Positions 1-6,012 of a stretch of 7,061 bases of DNA are shown piece by piece; the stretch's first letter is position 1; each line of letters starts with the position of its first letter. Made by a program: the position numbers and the translations under genes. This DNA comes from Desulfobulbaceae bacterium UBA5628 (GTDB taxonomy: Bacteria > Desulfobacterota > Desulfobulbia > Desulfobulbales > Desulfurivibrionaceae): the NCBI GenBank assembly GCA_002421565.1, contig DIKC01000015.1, positions 4,425 to 11,485 on the forward strand, written 5' to 3'. The notes under the pieces were generated by a model. That model was not told where the DNA came from and did not search any database. It saw only the letters and a program-made list of their open reading frames with translations.

Positions 1-60
1 AGGGACTTAAAATCCCTCGGCCGTAAGGCTGTGCGAGTTCGATTCTCGCTCCGGGCACCA
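1..60 (+). tRNA. tRNA-Leu(UAA), 3' portion (5' end lies outside the window)
   Basis: The window opens inside a class II tRNA gene. Bases 1-5 (AGGGA) pair with 13-17 (TCCCT) as the anticodon stem around the seven-base loop CTTAAAA (6-12). This puts the anticodon TAA at 8-10, which reads the leucine codon UUA. A long variable arm follows, with a short stem 19-22/27-30 around GTAA, as expected for tRNA-Leu. The T arm is 33-37/45-49 with loop TTCGATT, then the acceptor 3' strand TCCGGGC (50-56), the discriminator A57 and an encoded CCA (58-60). The D arm and acceptor 5' strand are missing because of the window edge, so acceptor pairing cannot be tested. The next gene starts 22 nt after the CCA. 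Confidence 0.93.
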
Positions 61-82
61 CAGTCATATCAAGGTAACAAAA

Positions 83-2002
83 ATGCCTGAACGGCTGCTT
101 TATGATGAGGGCCAGCTTCGCAAGTTGCTGGATGATCTGAGCGATCTGCGGATGCGGATTCTCAAGAGCAGCGACTATCCTAGCGATTTTGCCGCCATCG
201 AGGCCGAGGTCGGCGATCCCGATGACCGTGACAGTATCCTCAATCTGCGCCATTATCTCGCCTTTCGTTCCGAGGATTTGCGCCCCTTGCAGGAGCGGCT
301 GAGCACCATCGGCCTTTCTTCGCTGGGGCGTTCGGAAGTTCATGTGATTGACGCCATTGAGCGGGTACTCAATCTTCTGCAACGCCTGCTGCTGCCGGAG
401 CAGCCGCCGGTGGGGATGAGCCGGCGGGCGCTCAGCCTCGACGAGGGCTGCCGGCTACTGGCCCGCAATACCGAGCGCCTGTTGGGGCCTGCCCCGGTCG
501 GCCGCAAGGTGCGGATCATGGTCACCCTGCCTTCGGAGGCGGCCCATGATTACGGCCTGATTCTCAAACTGGCGGAATTGGGCATGGATGTGGCCCGGAT
601 CAACTGCGCCCACGACGAGGCGGACGATTGGCTGCAAATGATCAAGCACGTCCGGCGGGCGGCCGCCGAATTGGGCCGCCCCCTGACCGTCTCCGCCGAT
701 CTGGCGGGCCATAAGATTCGCACCGGGCCGCTCGCCTTGGAGGCCGGGGTTCTGCACCTGACCCCCAAACGCGATCATTTCGGCCGGGTTCTGGCCCCGG
801 TTCGCCTGCGCCTGCAACGGCCGGGAAGCGCGGGAGCGGCCGCCTCCCAAGGGTGGCAGGCCAGTCAGGCCAGTCTGCTTTGGGATGAGGGGCAGGCGGT
901 GGAACTGCAGCCGGGCGATCGCCTTCGTTTTGTTGATTCCCGCGGAGCCAAGCGCACCGCGATTATCGACGCGGTGGATGGCGAGGGGGCGTGGGCTGAT
1001 CTCCATCACGCCACCTATCTGGTCAATGATATTCCCTGGCGCTGGGAGCGTGACGGAGAAAAAGAGCGGCGGCAAGGGGTGTTCGGCGGCATTGCCGACA
1101 TTCCGGTGGTCATTGTCCTGCGCCAAGGGGATTTGTTACTGTTGACCCGGGAGCCTCTGCCCGGCAAGGCACAAAGCGTGGATGCGGTCGGAATGGCGGT
1201 TGCCTCGGCCCATATCTCCTGTACCATGCCCGAGATTTTCGAGGTCTTGCGGGTTGGCCGGCAGATCTGGATCGATGACGGCAAATTCGGGGCCGAAGTA
1301 GTGGAGTTGAACGAGGCCGGGGCCTTGCTTAAAATCAACAACTGCCGGCCCGGCGGGGCAAAGCTCCTGGCCGACAAGGGGCTCAATTTTCCCGGCCTGG
1401 AACTGGGGCTGCCGGGTTTGGCCCAGCACGACTTGGCGGCCCTCAAGGCATTGGTCGGCAAGGTCGATATCATCAACTTTTCCTATGTTGAAACCGCTGC
1501 CCATGTCCATGAGTTGCTGGCGGCCCTGGAGCGGCTCAAGGCGGAGAAAACCGGCATCATCGCCAAGATCGAAACCGCCCAGGCCTTCAATAACCTGGCC
1601 GAAATCGCCCTGGCCGCCATGGGCCGTCTGCCCTTTGGGATCATGATCGCCCGCGGCGATCTGGCTATGGAGGTGGGGCCGGAGCGGTTGGCCGAGGTCC
1701 AGGAGGAAATTCTCTGGCTGGCCGAGGCCGCCCATCTGCCGGTGGTTTGGGCCACCCAGGTGTTGGAAAGCATGGCCAAGAAGGGGGTGGTTTCACGGCC
1801 GGAACTGACCGACGCCGCCATGGGAGAACGGGCCGAATGCGTGATGCTCAACAAGGGGCCGTTCATCGAAAAAGCGGTGACCAGCCTTCATAATATCCTG
1901 AGTCGGATGCAGGAGCATCAGCGCAAGAAAAGCCCCCGCCTGCGAGCTTTGCGCTGGGGGCGGGGCATGGGCGGGCCGCCGGAAAATAACGGCAGCTGCT
2001 GA
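83..2002 (+). CDS. Atypical pyruvate kinase with N-terminal extension and no C-terminal domain
   Basis: A 639-residue member of the pyruvate kinase family, which transfers phosphate from PEP to ADP. The start ATG has AAGGTA (71-76) just upstream. Residues 1-135 or so are a mostly helical extension absent from classical enzymes. The barrel begins near 141. Visible core residues are R172 and N174 (ARINCAH), D206 and R213 (ADLAGHKIRTG), K495 and E497 (AKIET, catalytic lysine and metal ligand), D526 (ARGD, metal ligand) and T558 (ATQ). K211 stands where K+-dependent enzymes have glutamate (E117 in rabbit numbering), and L207 replaces the usual threonine, both seen in K+-independent enzymes. The segment between 214 and about 395, where the B domain sits, is far longer than the usual ~100 residues. 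The usual SGETA motif is replaced by LNKGP (589-593), and the chain ends soon after, without the allosteric C-terminal domain. Family membership is certain; in vivo activity is inferred. No separate promoter fits in the 22-nt gap, so it is probably transcribed with the tRNA or from inside it. Confidence 0.9.
   Translation: MPERLLYDEGQLRKLLDDLSDLRMRILKSSDYPSDFAAIEAEVGDPDDRDSILNLRHYLAFRSEDLRPLQERLSTIGLSSLGRSEVHVIDAIERVLNLLQRLLLPEQPPVGMSRRALSLDEGCRLLARNTERLLGPAPVGRKVRIMVTLPSEAAHDYGLILKLAELGMDVARINCAHDEADDWLQMIKHVRRAAAELGRPLTVSADLAGHKIRTGPLALEAGVLHLTPKRDHFGRVLAPVRLRLQRPGSAGAAASQGWQASQASLLWDEGQAVELQPGDRLRFVDSRGAKRTAIIDAVDGEGAWADLHHATYLVNDIPWRWERDGEKERRQGVFGGIADIPVVIVLRQGDLLLLTREPLPGKAQSVDAVGMAVASAHISCTMPEIFEVLRVGRQIWIDDGKFGAEVVELNEAGALLKINNCRPGGAKLLADKGLNFPGLELGLPGLAQHDLAALKALVGKVDIINFSYVETAAHVHELLAALERLKAEKTGIIAKIETAQAFNNLAEIALAAMGRLPFGIMIARGDLAMEVGPERLAEVQEEILWLAEAAHLPVVWATQVLESMAKKGVVSRPELTDAAMGERAECVMLNKGPFIEKAVTSLHNILSRMQEHQRKKSPRLRALRWGRGMGGPPENNGSC
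1925..1966 (-). terminator. Probable intrinsic terminator of the polyphosphate:AMP phosphotransferase gene
   Basis: Read on the minus strand, about 44 nt beyond the phosphotransferase stop, a GC-rich hairpin pairs GCCCCC (1961-1956) with GGGGGC (1937-1932). An inner GCG/CGC pairing (1954-1952 with 1944-1942) surrounds a seven-base loop, and TTTTCTT (1931-1925) follows directly. An alternative fold pairs GCCCCGCC (1966-1959) with 1940-1932 with one bulged base. A stem followed by a T-tract only on this strand fits Rho-independent termination of the leftward gene. The signal lies wholly within the last 26 codons of the pyruvate kinase. No comparable T-tract follows the hairpin on the plus strand, and I see no intrinsic terminator for the kinase. 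Confidence 0.55.
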
Positions 2003-2009
2003 ATAAGGG

Positions 2010-3485
2010 TCAGCCCAGCGCCCGTTCCAGTCTATTGCACAAGGTTTTGATCACCTCCAGGCGGGCCACCCGCTTGTCGTTGCCCGGCACCAGGGTCCAG
2101 GGGGCATGGGTGGTGCTGGTTTTTTCCACCATGTCGGTGATCGCCTGGGCGTAATCGCCCCAGCGCTGGCGGTTGCGCCAATCCTCTTCGGTGATTTTAT
2201 ACTGCTTCCAGGGGGTGATTTCCCGTTCCTTGAAACGGCGCAACTGCTCCTCCGGGGTGATGTGAATCCAGAACTTGCTCAGGATGATCCCGTGGCGGTG
2301 GAGCTGCTCCTCGAAATCGTTGATTTCGCGGTAGCCACGGCTCCATTCCGCCAGACTTGCAAATCCCTCCACCCGTTCCACCAGCACTCGGCCGTACCAG
2401 GTGCGGTCGTAAATCGTTACATAACCGTCGCGGGGCAGGTGACGCCAGAAACGCCAGAGATAGTGCTGGGCCTTTTCTTCGTCGGTGGGGGCGGCCACCG
2501 AGATGACCCTGTAGAGGCGGGCGTCGATCGCCGAGGTCAGGCGGCGGATATTACCGCCCTTGCCGCCCGCGTCCCAGCCCTCGAACAGGGCCACCACCGA
2601 GCGTTTGGCGTTGTGGGCCTTCCAGCTCAGCTTGTAGAGCCGATCCTGGTATTTTTGTAATTGCTTGCCGTATTCCGCATCGCTCACCGTTCGCTCAATA
2701 TCAATGCTGTCCAGCACCGATTTGCCGCTGAGCGGCGAGGAGGTGCGAGACTCCTTGCGTTTACCGGGTTCGGCCTTGTTGAGGGCCAACTTGGCGGCCA
2801 GGGCTTCGTTGAGGCGCAGCAGCAACAGCTTGCCGGTCTTGAGATCGCGGTAGCGCCGATCTTCGGCATCGATCAGATGCCAGGGGGCCTGGCCGCTGTC
2901 GGTGAGGCGGATGGCGCGGGCCGAGGTGGCGGCGAAATGGTCGTAGCTCTTGGCGAATTTTTTGGCCAGTTTGCCGATCCGGCGCTTGTTCTTATCCTTG
3001 ATTCGTTGCTGTTGGGCCTTGCTGGAGAGGTGAAACCAGAGCTTGATGATCACCGTTCCGTCGTCGCTGAGCATCCGTTCCAACTGTTCGATCAGGCCCA
3101 TTTCAGCGTCCAGCCGGTCGTCGTCCCAGTCGCCTAAGGCGTGGTGAATGATCGGCTGGGTGTACCAGGAGCCGAACATCACCGCCATTGTGCCCTTGGG
3201 CGGCATTGCCCGCCAGAAGCGCCATTGGAAGGGGCGCATTCGCTCCTCGTCGGTTTCATCCCAGAAGGCGTGGTTGCGCACCCAGCGGGAGTCCAGCCAT
3301 TCGTTGAGCCGGTTGACCACCTCGCTTTTGCCCGCCCCTTCCACCCCGGAGATGATCACCACCACCGGAATGGAGCTTTCCCGAATCGCCTCCTGGGCGC
3401 GCAACAGTTCGGTGCGCAGGCTTTCCACCTCTTTATTGAAGAGATCCTTGGCGATTTTTTTGTGTAGTTCCACTGCTTCAAACAT
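2010..3485 (-). CDS. pap: Polyphosphate:AMP phosphotransferase, two fused PPK2 domains
   Basis: A 491-residue protein of the tandem-domain PPK2 family, which makes ADP from AMP using inorganic polyphosphate in the cytoplasm. The N-terminal PPK2 domain has Walker A GVEGAGKS (47-54) and the conserved QWRFWRAMP (87-95). A linker rich in K, S and P (about 236-258) leads to the C-terminal domain. That domain has Walker A EGWDAGGKG (302-310), LWRFWRHLP (343-351), YDRTWYGR (359-366, Walker B-like with the acidic residue) and a basic lid region around 424-442. The first domain has MFGSWYTQ (103-110) at the YDR motif, so it lacks the Asp-Arg pair; the second domain is probably the catalytic one. The length matches known two-domain enzymes. 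The reading frame stays open for 117 more codons upstream, but the start at 3485 has a strong GGAGGT at 6 nt, and the upstream part would run into murJ. It ends 7 nt from the convergent pyruvate kinase. Confidence 0.93.
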   Translation of the reverse strand: MFEAVELHKKIAKDLFNKEVESLRTELLRAQEAIRESSIPVVVIISGVEGAGKSEVVNRLNEWLDSRWVRNHAFWDETDEERMRPFQWRFWRAMPPKGTMAVMFGSWYTQPIIHHALGDWDDDRLDAEMGLIEQLERMLSDDGTVIIKLWFHLSSKAQQQRIKDKNKRRIGKLAKKFAKSYDHFAATSARAIRLTDSGQAPWHLIDAEDRRYRDLKTGKLLLLRLNEALAAKLALNKAEPGKRKESRTSSPLSGKSVLDSIDIERTVSDAEYGKQLQKYQDRLYKLSWKAHNAKRSVVALFEGWDAGGKGGNIRRLTSAIDARLYRVISVAAPTDEEKAQHYLWRFWRHLPRDGYVTIYDRTWYGRVLVERVEGFASLAEWSRGYREINDFEEQLHRHGIILSKFWIHITPEEQLRRFKEREITPWKQYKITEEDWRNRQRWGDYAQAITDMVEKTSTTHAPWTLVPGNDKRVARLEVIKTLCNRLERALG

Positions 3486-3491
3486 GGTCGC

Positions 3492-3497
3492 ACCTCC
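3492..3497 (-). promoter_or_regulatory. Shine-Dalgarno site of pap
   Basis: GGAGGT on the minus strand lies 6 nt upstream of the ATG at 3485. It decides between this start and an in-frame ATG eight codons upstream (at 3509), which has no such site; the GGAGGT would lie inside the longer version. Confidence 0.8.
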
Positions 3498-3507
3498 AGT
3501 TTTTTTC

Positions 3508-3538
3508 ATTTTACGACCGGCAAGCCCCTGGTTGTCAA
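3508..3538 (-). promoter_or_regulatory. Candidate sigma70-type promoter of pap
   Basis: On the minus strand there is a perfect TTGACA (3538-3533), then 19 bp, then TAAAAT (3513-3508), five of six matches to the -10 consensus. The spacer is 2 bp longer than optimal, which would weaken it. Transcription would begin near 3501, giving a short leader that still includes the ribosome binding site. Its position just upstream of a well-supported start favours it; the spacing is the main doubt. Confidence 0.42.
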
Positions 3539-3615
3539 ATTTAATCGTACGCGCCTTGCTCTTTGCCGCTGGAGATGATTGTTTTTCCCTGATCTTCCTG
3601 CTAAGTTGCGGCGAC

Positions 3616-3639
3616 AAGGCGGCCTGTTCCGGCCGCCTT
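3616..3639 (+). repeat. Perfect 9-bp inverted repeat in the murJ leader
   Basis: AAGGCGGCC (3616-3624) and its exact reverse complement GGCCGCCTT (3631-3639) flank the six-base loop TGTTCC. The stem ends 11 nt before the murJ Shine-Dalgarno sequence. No T-tract follows on either strand, so it is not a standard intrinsic terminator. It could be an mRNA leader structure affecting murJ stability or translation, or a binding site for a regulator. The sequence shows only the symmetry; the role is unknown. Confidence 0.6.
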
Positions 3640-3650
3640 ACGGCGCCAAC

Positions 3651-3656
3651 AAGGAG
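3651..3656 (+). promoter_or_regulatory. Shine-Dalgarno site of murJ
   Basis: AAGGAG lies 10 nt before the ATG at 3667, slightly long but acceptable spacing. It supports this start over the very long upstream in-frame opening, which is only the complement of the phosphotransferase gene. Confidence 0.7.
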
Positions 3657-3666
3657 AAAAAACAGG

Positions 3667-5268
3667 ATGGATAAACCAGCCGAGGAAACCGGCGCTATTG
3701 CCCGTTCCGCCGGGGCGGTCGGGATTGCGGTGATGTGCAGCCGCGTTCTGGGCCTGCTCCGGGAGCAGGCCTTTGCCATCCTCTTCGGGGCCGGTTTCGC
3801 CTTTGACGCCTTTGTGGTTGCCTTCCGGATCCCCAACCTGCTCCGCGACCTTTTCGGCGAAGGCGCTCTGAGCGCCGCCTTTGTCGCGGTCTTCAGCGAT
3901 TATCAGGTAAACCGCGGCGAACAGGAGACCTGGCGGCTGGCCAGCAATGTGCTCACGGTCTGCGGGGTTTTGCTGAGTATTCTGACCCTGGTGGGGATTT
4001 TCTCGGCCGAGCCCCTGGTGCGGCTGCTGGTGGAGGCGGACTTCGAGGCGATTCCCGGCAAGGTGGAGCTGGCCGCCCTGCTTACCGCGATCATGTTTCC
4101 CTTTCTGATCTGCATCTCGCTGGCCGCGGTGGTGATGGGGATGTTGAACAGCCGGGGGCGTTTTTTCATCCCGGCCCTGGCTTCCAGTTTTTTCAACCTC
4201 GGCTCCCTGGTGGGCGGGGTGGGGCTGGCCCTGCTCCTGCCCCGTTTCGGCCAGCCGGCCATTGTCGGAATGGCGATCGGCACCCTGATCGGCGGCCTGC
4301 TGCAACTGGCCGGCCAGCTACCGACCCTGGGCCGCACCGGCTTTCGTTTCAAACCGGTCTTTGATCTTGGCGATCCCGGTCTGCGCCGGATCGGGCGCTT
4401 GATGCTGCCGGCGGTGATCGGGCTGGCCCCGCTCCAGATCAACGTCCTGATCAACACCTACTTTGCTTCCTCGTTGCCGGAAGGGGCGCTTTCCTGGCTC
4501 AATTACGCCTTTCGTCTTTTCTGGCTGCCGGTGGGGCTTTTCGGGGTCACCCTTTCAATCGCGGCCATGCCGGTGATCTCGCGCCACGCCGCCCGCCGCG
4601 ACCTGCCCCGTCTGCGGGAAACCTATGTCTCCTCCCTGACCCTGGCCTTTGTTCTGACCATTCCGGCCAGCATCGGCCTGATCCTGCTGGCCGAGCCGAT
4701 CATCCGGCTGATTTTCCAGTACGGCCGCTTTGACGCCGCCACCACCGCCCGCACCGCCGAGGTCCTGGTCTGCTATGCGATCGGCCTCTTTGCCTACGCC
4801 TCGGTCAAGATCATGGTGCCGGTTTTTTACGCCCTCGACCGCACCCGTTATCCGGTGGCCGGCAGCTTTCTCACCATGCTGCTCAATCTGGCCCTGATCA
4901 GTGTCCTGATCGGCTCCCTCCGCCATCAGGCCCTGGCCCTGTCGATTTCATTGGCCATGATCGGTAACTTTTTGTTTCTGAGCGCCATGCTTTATCGTAC
5001 AATGGGCGGCTATTCCCTGGCCTATCTGGGGCGGGGATTGCTCAAGAGCGGGGCCGCCGCCCTGCTCATGGGGCTTTGGCTGTTCGGATTGCGGGAAGGA
5101 TTGGCGGCCTGGCTGCCGGAGACGCTCTGGGCGCGAATCATCGGCCTGCTCCTCTGTCTGCTCAGCAGCGGCCTGATTTACGGCCTGGCCTTGCAGGCCC
5201 TTAAGTTGCACGAATTGAATCAACTGGTGGAGCGATTGCGCGGCCGTTTCAGCCGCTCGGCGGGGTGA
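3667..5268 (+). CDS. murJ: MurJ, lipid II flippase
   Basis: A 533-residue polytopic inner-membrane protein of the MOP superfamily (MviN family). It moves the peptidoglycan precursor lipid II from the cytoplasmic to the periplasmic face. Hydrophobic segments run through the whole chain, consistent with the usual 14 helices, and the length matches the family (about 510-530). Residues essential in the E. coli protein are present at matching places: R26 (SRVLG), R32 (LREQ), D47 (DAFVVAF), R60 (PNLLR) and E65 (GEGALS), equivalent to R18, R24, D39, R52 and E57. The start at 3667 gives the normal N-terminus, with AAGGAG upstream. A weak promoter-like pair (TTGTTT 3579-3584, TAAGTT 3602-3607, 17-bp spacer) is the best I can find, with only three of six matches in each box. 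Its 3' end overlaps the convergent rsmE by 20 bp. Confidence 0.96.
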   Translation: MDKPAEETGAIARSAGAVGIAVMCSRVLGLLREQAFAILFGAGFAFDAFVVAFRIPNLLRDLFGEGALSAAFVAVFSDYQVNRGEQETWRLASNVLTVCGVLLSILTLVGIFSAEPLVRLLVEADFEAIPGKVELAALLTAIMFPFLICISLAAVVMGMLNSRGRFFIPALASSFFNLGSLVGGVGLALLLPRFGQPAIVGMAIGTLIGGLLQLAGQLPTLGRTGFRFKPVFDLGDPGLRRIGRLMLPAVIGLAPLQINVLINTYFASSLPEGALSWLNYAFRLFWLPVGLFGVTLSIAAMPVISRHAARRDLPRLRETYVSSLTLAFVLTIPASIGLILLAEPIIRLIFQYGRFDAATTARTAEVLVCYAIGLFAYASVKIMVPVFYALDRTRYPVAGSFLTMLLNLALISVLIGSLRHQALALSISLAMIGNFLFLSAMLYRTMGGYSLAYLGRGLLKSGAAALLMGLWLFGLREGLAAWLPETLWARIIGLLLCLLSSGLIYGLALQALKLHELNQLVERLRGRFSRSAG

Positions 5269-5995
5269 GGCCGGCCAGCAGTTCCAGTTGGGCCAGCAGC
5301 ACCGGCACCGCTGTGTCCACCCGCAGGATGCGGGGTCCGAGGGAAAAGGGGATGAAGCCCTGGGTCTGGAAGCGCTCGATTTCAAAATCGACCCAGCCCC
5401 CTTCCGGCCCCACTGCCAGCAAGCGGCGGCCAGGGGCGGGGTTGATCTCGCCGATGGTTTGCGGCGCCTCGGGATGGGCCACCAGCCCGCCCTGGTAGTC
5501 CGGGAGCAGGCGGGGCAATTCATCCTCGACAAAGGGCCGGAAACGGGGATGGATGGAAACTTGCGGCAGCCTGGTATCCACGGCCTGTTCCAGCCCCTGC
5601 CGGAGATGGGTTTCGATTTGTTCCGGCCCCAGTTGGGAGGAGCGGAAAAAACTCTTCTCCACCCGGTTGGCGTTGATCAGCATGATTCGTTTTACCCCCA
5701 GGGCCGCGGCTTGGGCCAGCACCCTTTTCAGGATCAGGGGCCGGGGCAGGGCCAGGATCAGGTCGACGGCGGTCGGCGGCGGGGGTGCGGTTCGGCATGA
5801 TGCCAGCCGCAGGCGCGCCCCTGTCTGGTCAAGTTGAAGGATGAGGGCGGCGCCGATCAGGCCGTTGATGATCCCGACCCGGATGGTGTCGCCGGGCCGG
5901 CTCTTCAATACGGCCCGGAGGTGTTCGGCCCGGTGGTCGTTGAAGCTCGCTTCCTGGTCGCGGATTTCTTCCGGTCGCAGCAGAATAAGGTTCAT
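5249..5995 (-). CDS. rsmE: RsmE, 16S rRNA (uracil-1498-N3)-methyltransferase
   Basis: A 248-residue SPOUT-class methyltransferase that methylates N3 of U1498 in 16S rRNA using S-adenosylmethionine. The N-terminal part (about 1-70) is the PUA-like RNA-binding domain. The C-terminal part holds the trefoil knot: GPEGGW (196-201) and SLGPRILRVDTA (218-229). Most relatives have RTETA or RSETA in the last motif; here it is RVDTA, a conservative Glu-to-Asp change. The length is typical (about 240-250). I chose the ATG at 5995 because MNLILLRPEE gives the normal family N-terminus. That ATG has no Shine-Dalgarno sequence of its own, but overlaps the stop of a six-codon ORF that does. An in-frame ATG at 6019 would add eight residues but touches the GGAG with no spacing. 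The gene converges on murJ and diverges from waaA. Confidence 0.94.
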   Translation of the reverse strand: MNLILLRPEEIRDQEASFNDHRAEHLRAVLKSRPGDTIRVGIINGLIGAALILQLDQTGARLRLASCRTAPPPPTAVDLILALPRPLILKRVLAQAAALGVKRIMLINANRVEKSFFRSSQLGPEQIETHLRQGLEQAVDTRLPQVSIHPRFRPFVEDELPRLLPDYQGGLVAHPEAPQTIGEINPAPGRRLLAVGPEGGWVDFEIERFQTQGFIPFSLGPRILRVDTAVPVLLAQLELLAGLTPPSG

Positions 5996-6012
5996 GGGTG
6001 GTTGCCGGGCAT
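5992..6012 (-). CDS. Possible six-codon leader ORF (MPGNHP) coupled to rsmE
   Basis: On the minus strand an ATG at 6012-6010 opens a six-codon ORF ending in TGA at 5994-5992. The stop overlaps the rsmE ATG (5995-5993) as ATGA, the classic arrangement for translational coupling. The leader ATG lies 7 nt after AAAGGAG (6026-6020), the only good ribosome binding site near the rsmE start. No peptide function is implied; its translation would deliver ribosomes to rsmE. The arrangement is seen directly, while actual translation is inferred. An ORF this short can arise by chance. Confidence 0.4.
   Translation of the reverse strand: MPGNHP

Larger units (their letters stand above)
3486..3666. other. 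Divergent intergenic region between pap and murJ
   Basis: This 181-nt region is the only sizeable non-coding stretch in the window. It is locally richer in A+T (about 3500-3512, 3531-3546 and 3576-3590) than the flanking genes. It holds the candidate pap promoter, the pap and murJ ribosome binding sites and the 9-bp inverted repeat. No convincing murJ promoter, small ORF or structured RNA other than the hairpin could be identified. Confidence 0.7.

Noticed and set aside
1..82. tRNA-Leu 3' end as an integration (attachment) site
   Set aside because: No integrase, no repeat of the tRNA 3' end elsewhere in the window, and the following genes are housekeeping in type.
91..106. A 16-bp exact direct repeat (91-106 and 6121-6136)
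   Set aside because: Both copies encode RLLYD in frame in two unrelated genes. Shared residues and codon preference are a sufficient explanation, and there is no surrounding similarity.
1970..1981. GGCGGGCCGCC palindrome near the end of the pyruvate kinase as a plus-strand terminator
   Set aside because: The arms leave almost no loop, and the bases after it (GGAAAATAAC) are not a T-tract.
2106..3137. Long plus-strand reading frames opposite the phosphotransferase
   Set aside because: High GC content leaves antisense frames open; they have no ribosome binding sites or recognisable motifs.
3148..3666. A 173-codon upstream extension of murJ
   Set aside because: It is the complement of the phosphotransferase gene. 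The translation is unlike MurJ, and AAGGAG precedes the ATG at 3667.
3486..3836. A 117-codon upstream extension of the phosphotransferase reading frame
   Set aside because: It crosses the intergenic region and lies antisense to murJ. The strong GGAGGT before 3485 and the family N-terminus place the start there.
5187..5205. GGCCT-TGC-AGGCC hairpin near the end of murJ as a terminator
   Set aside because: The stem is short, with no T-tract on either strand, and it lies within dense GC-rich coding sequence where such repeats are common.
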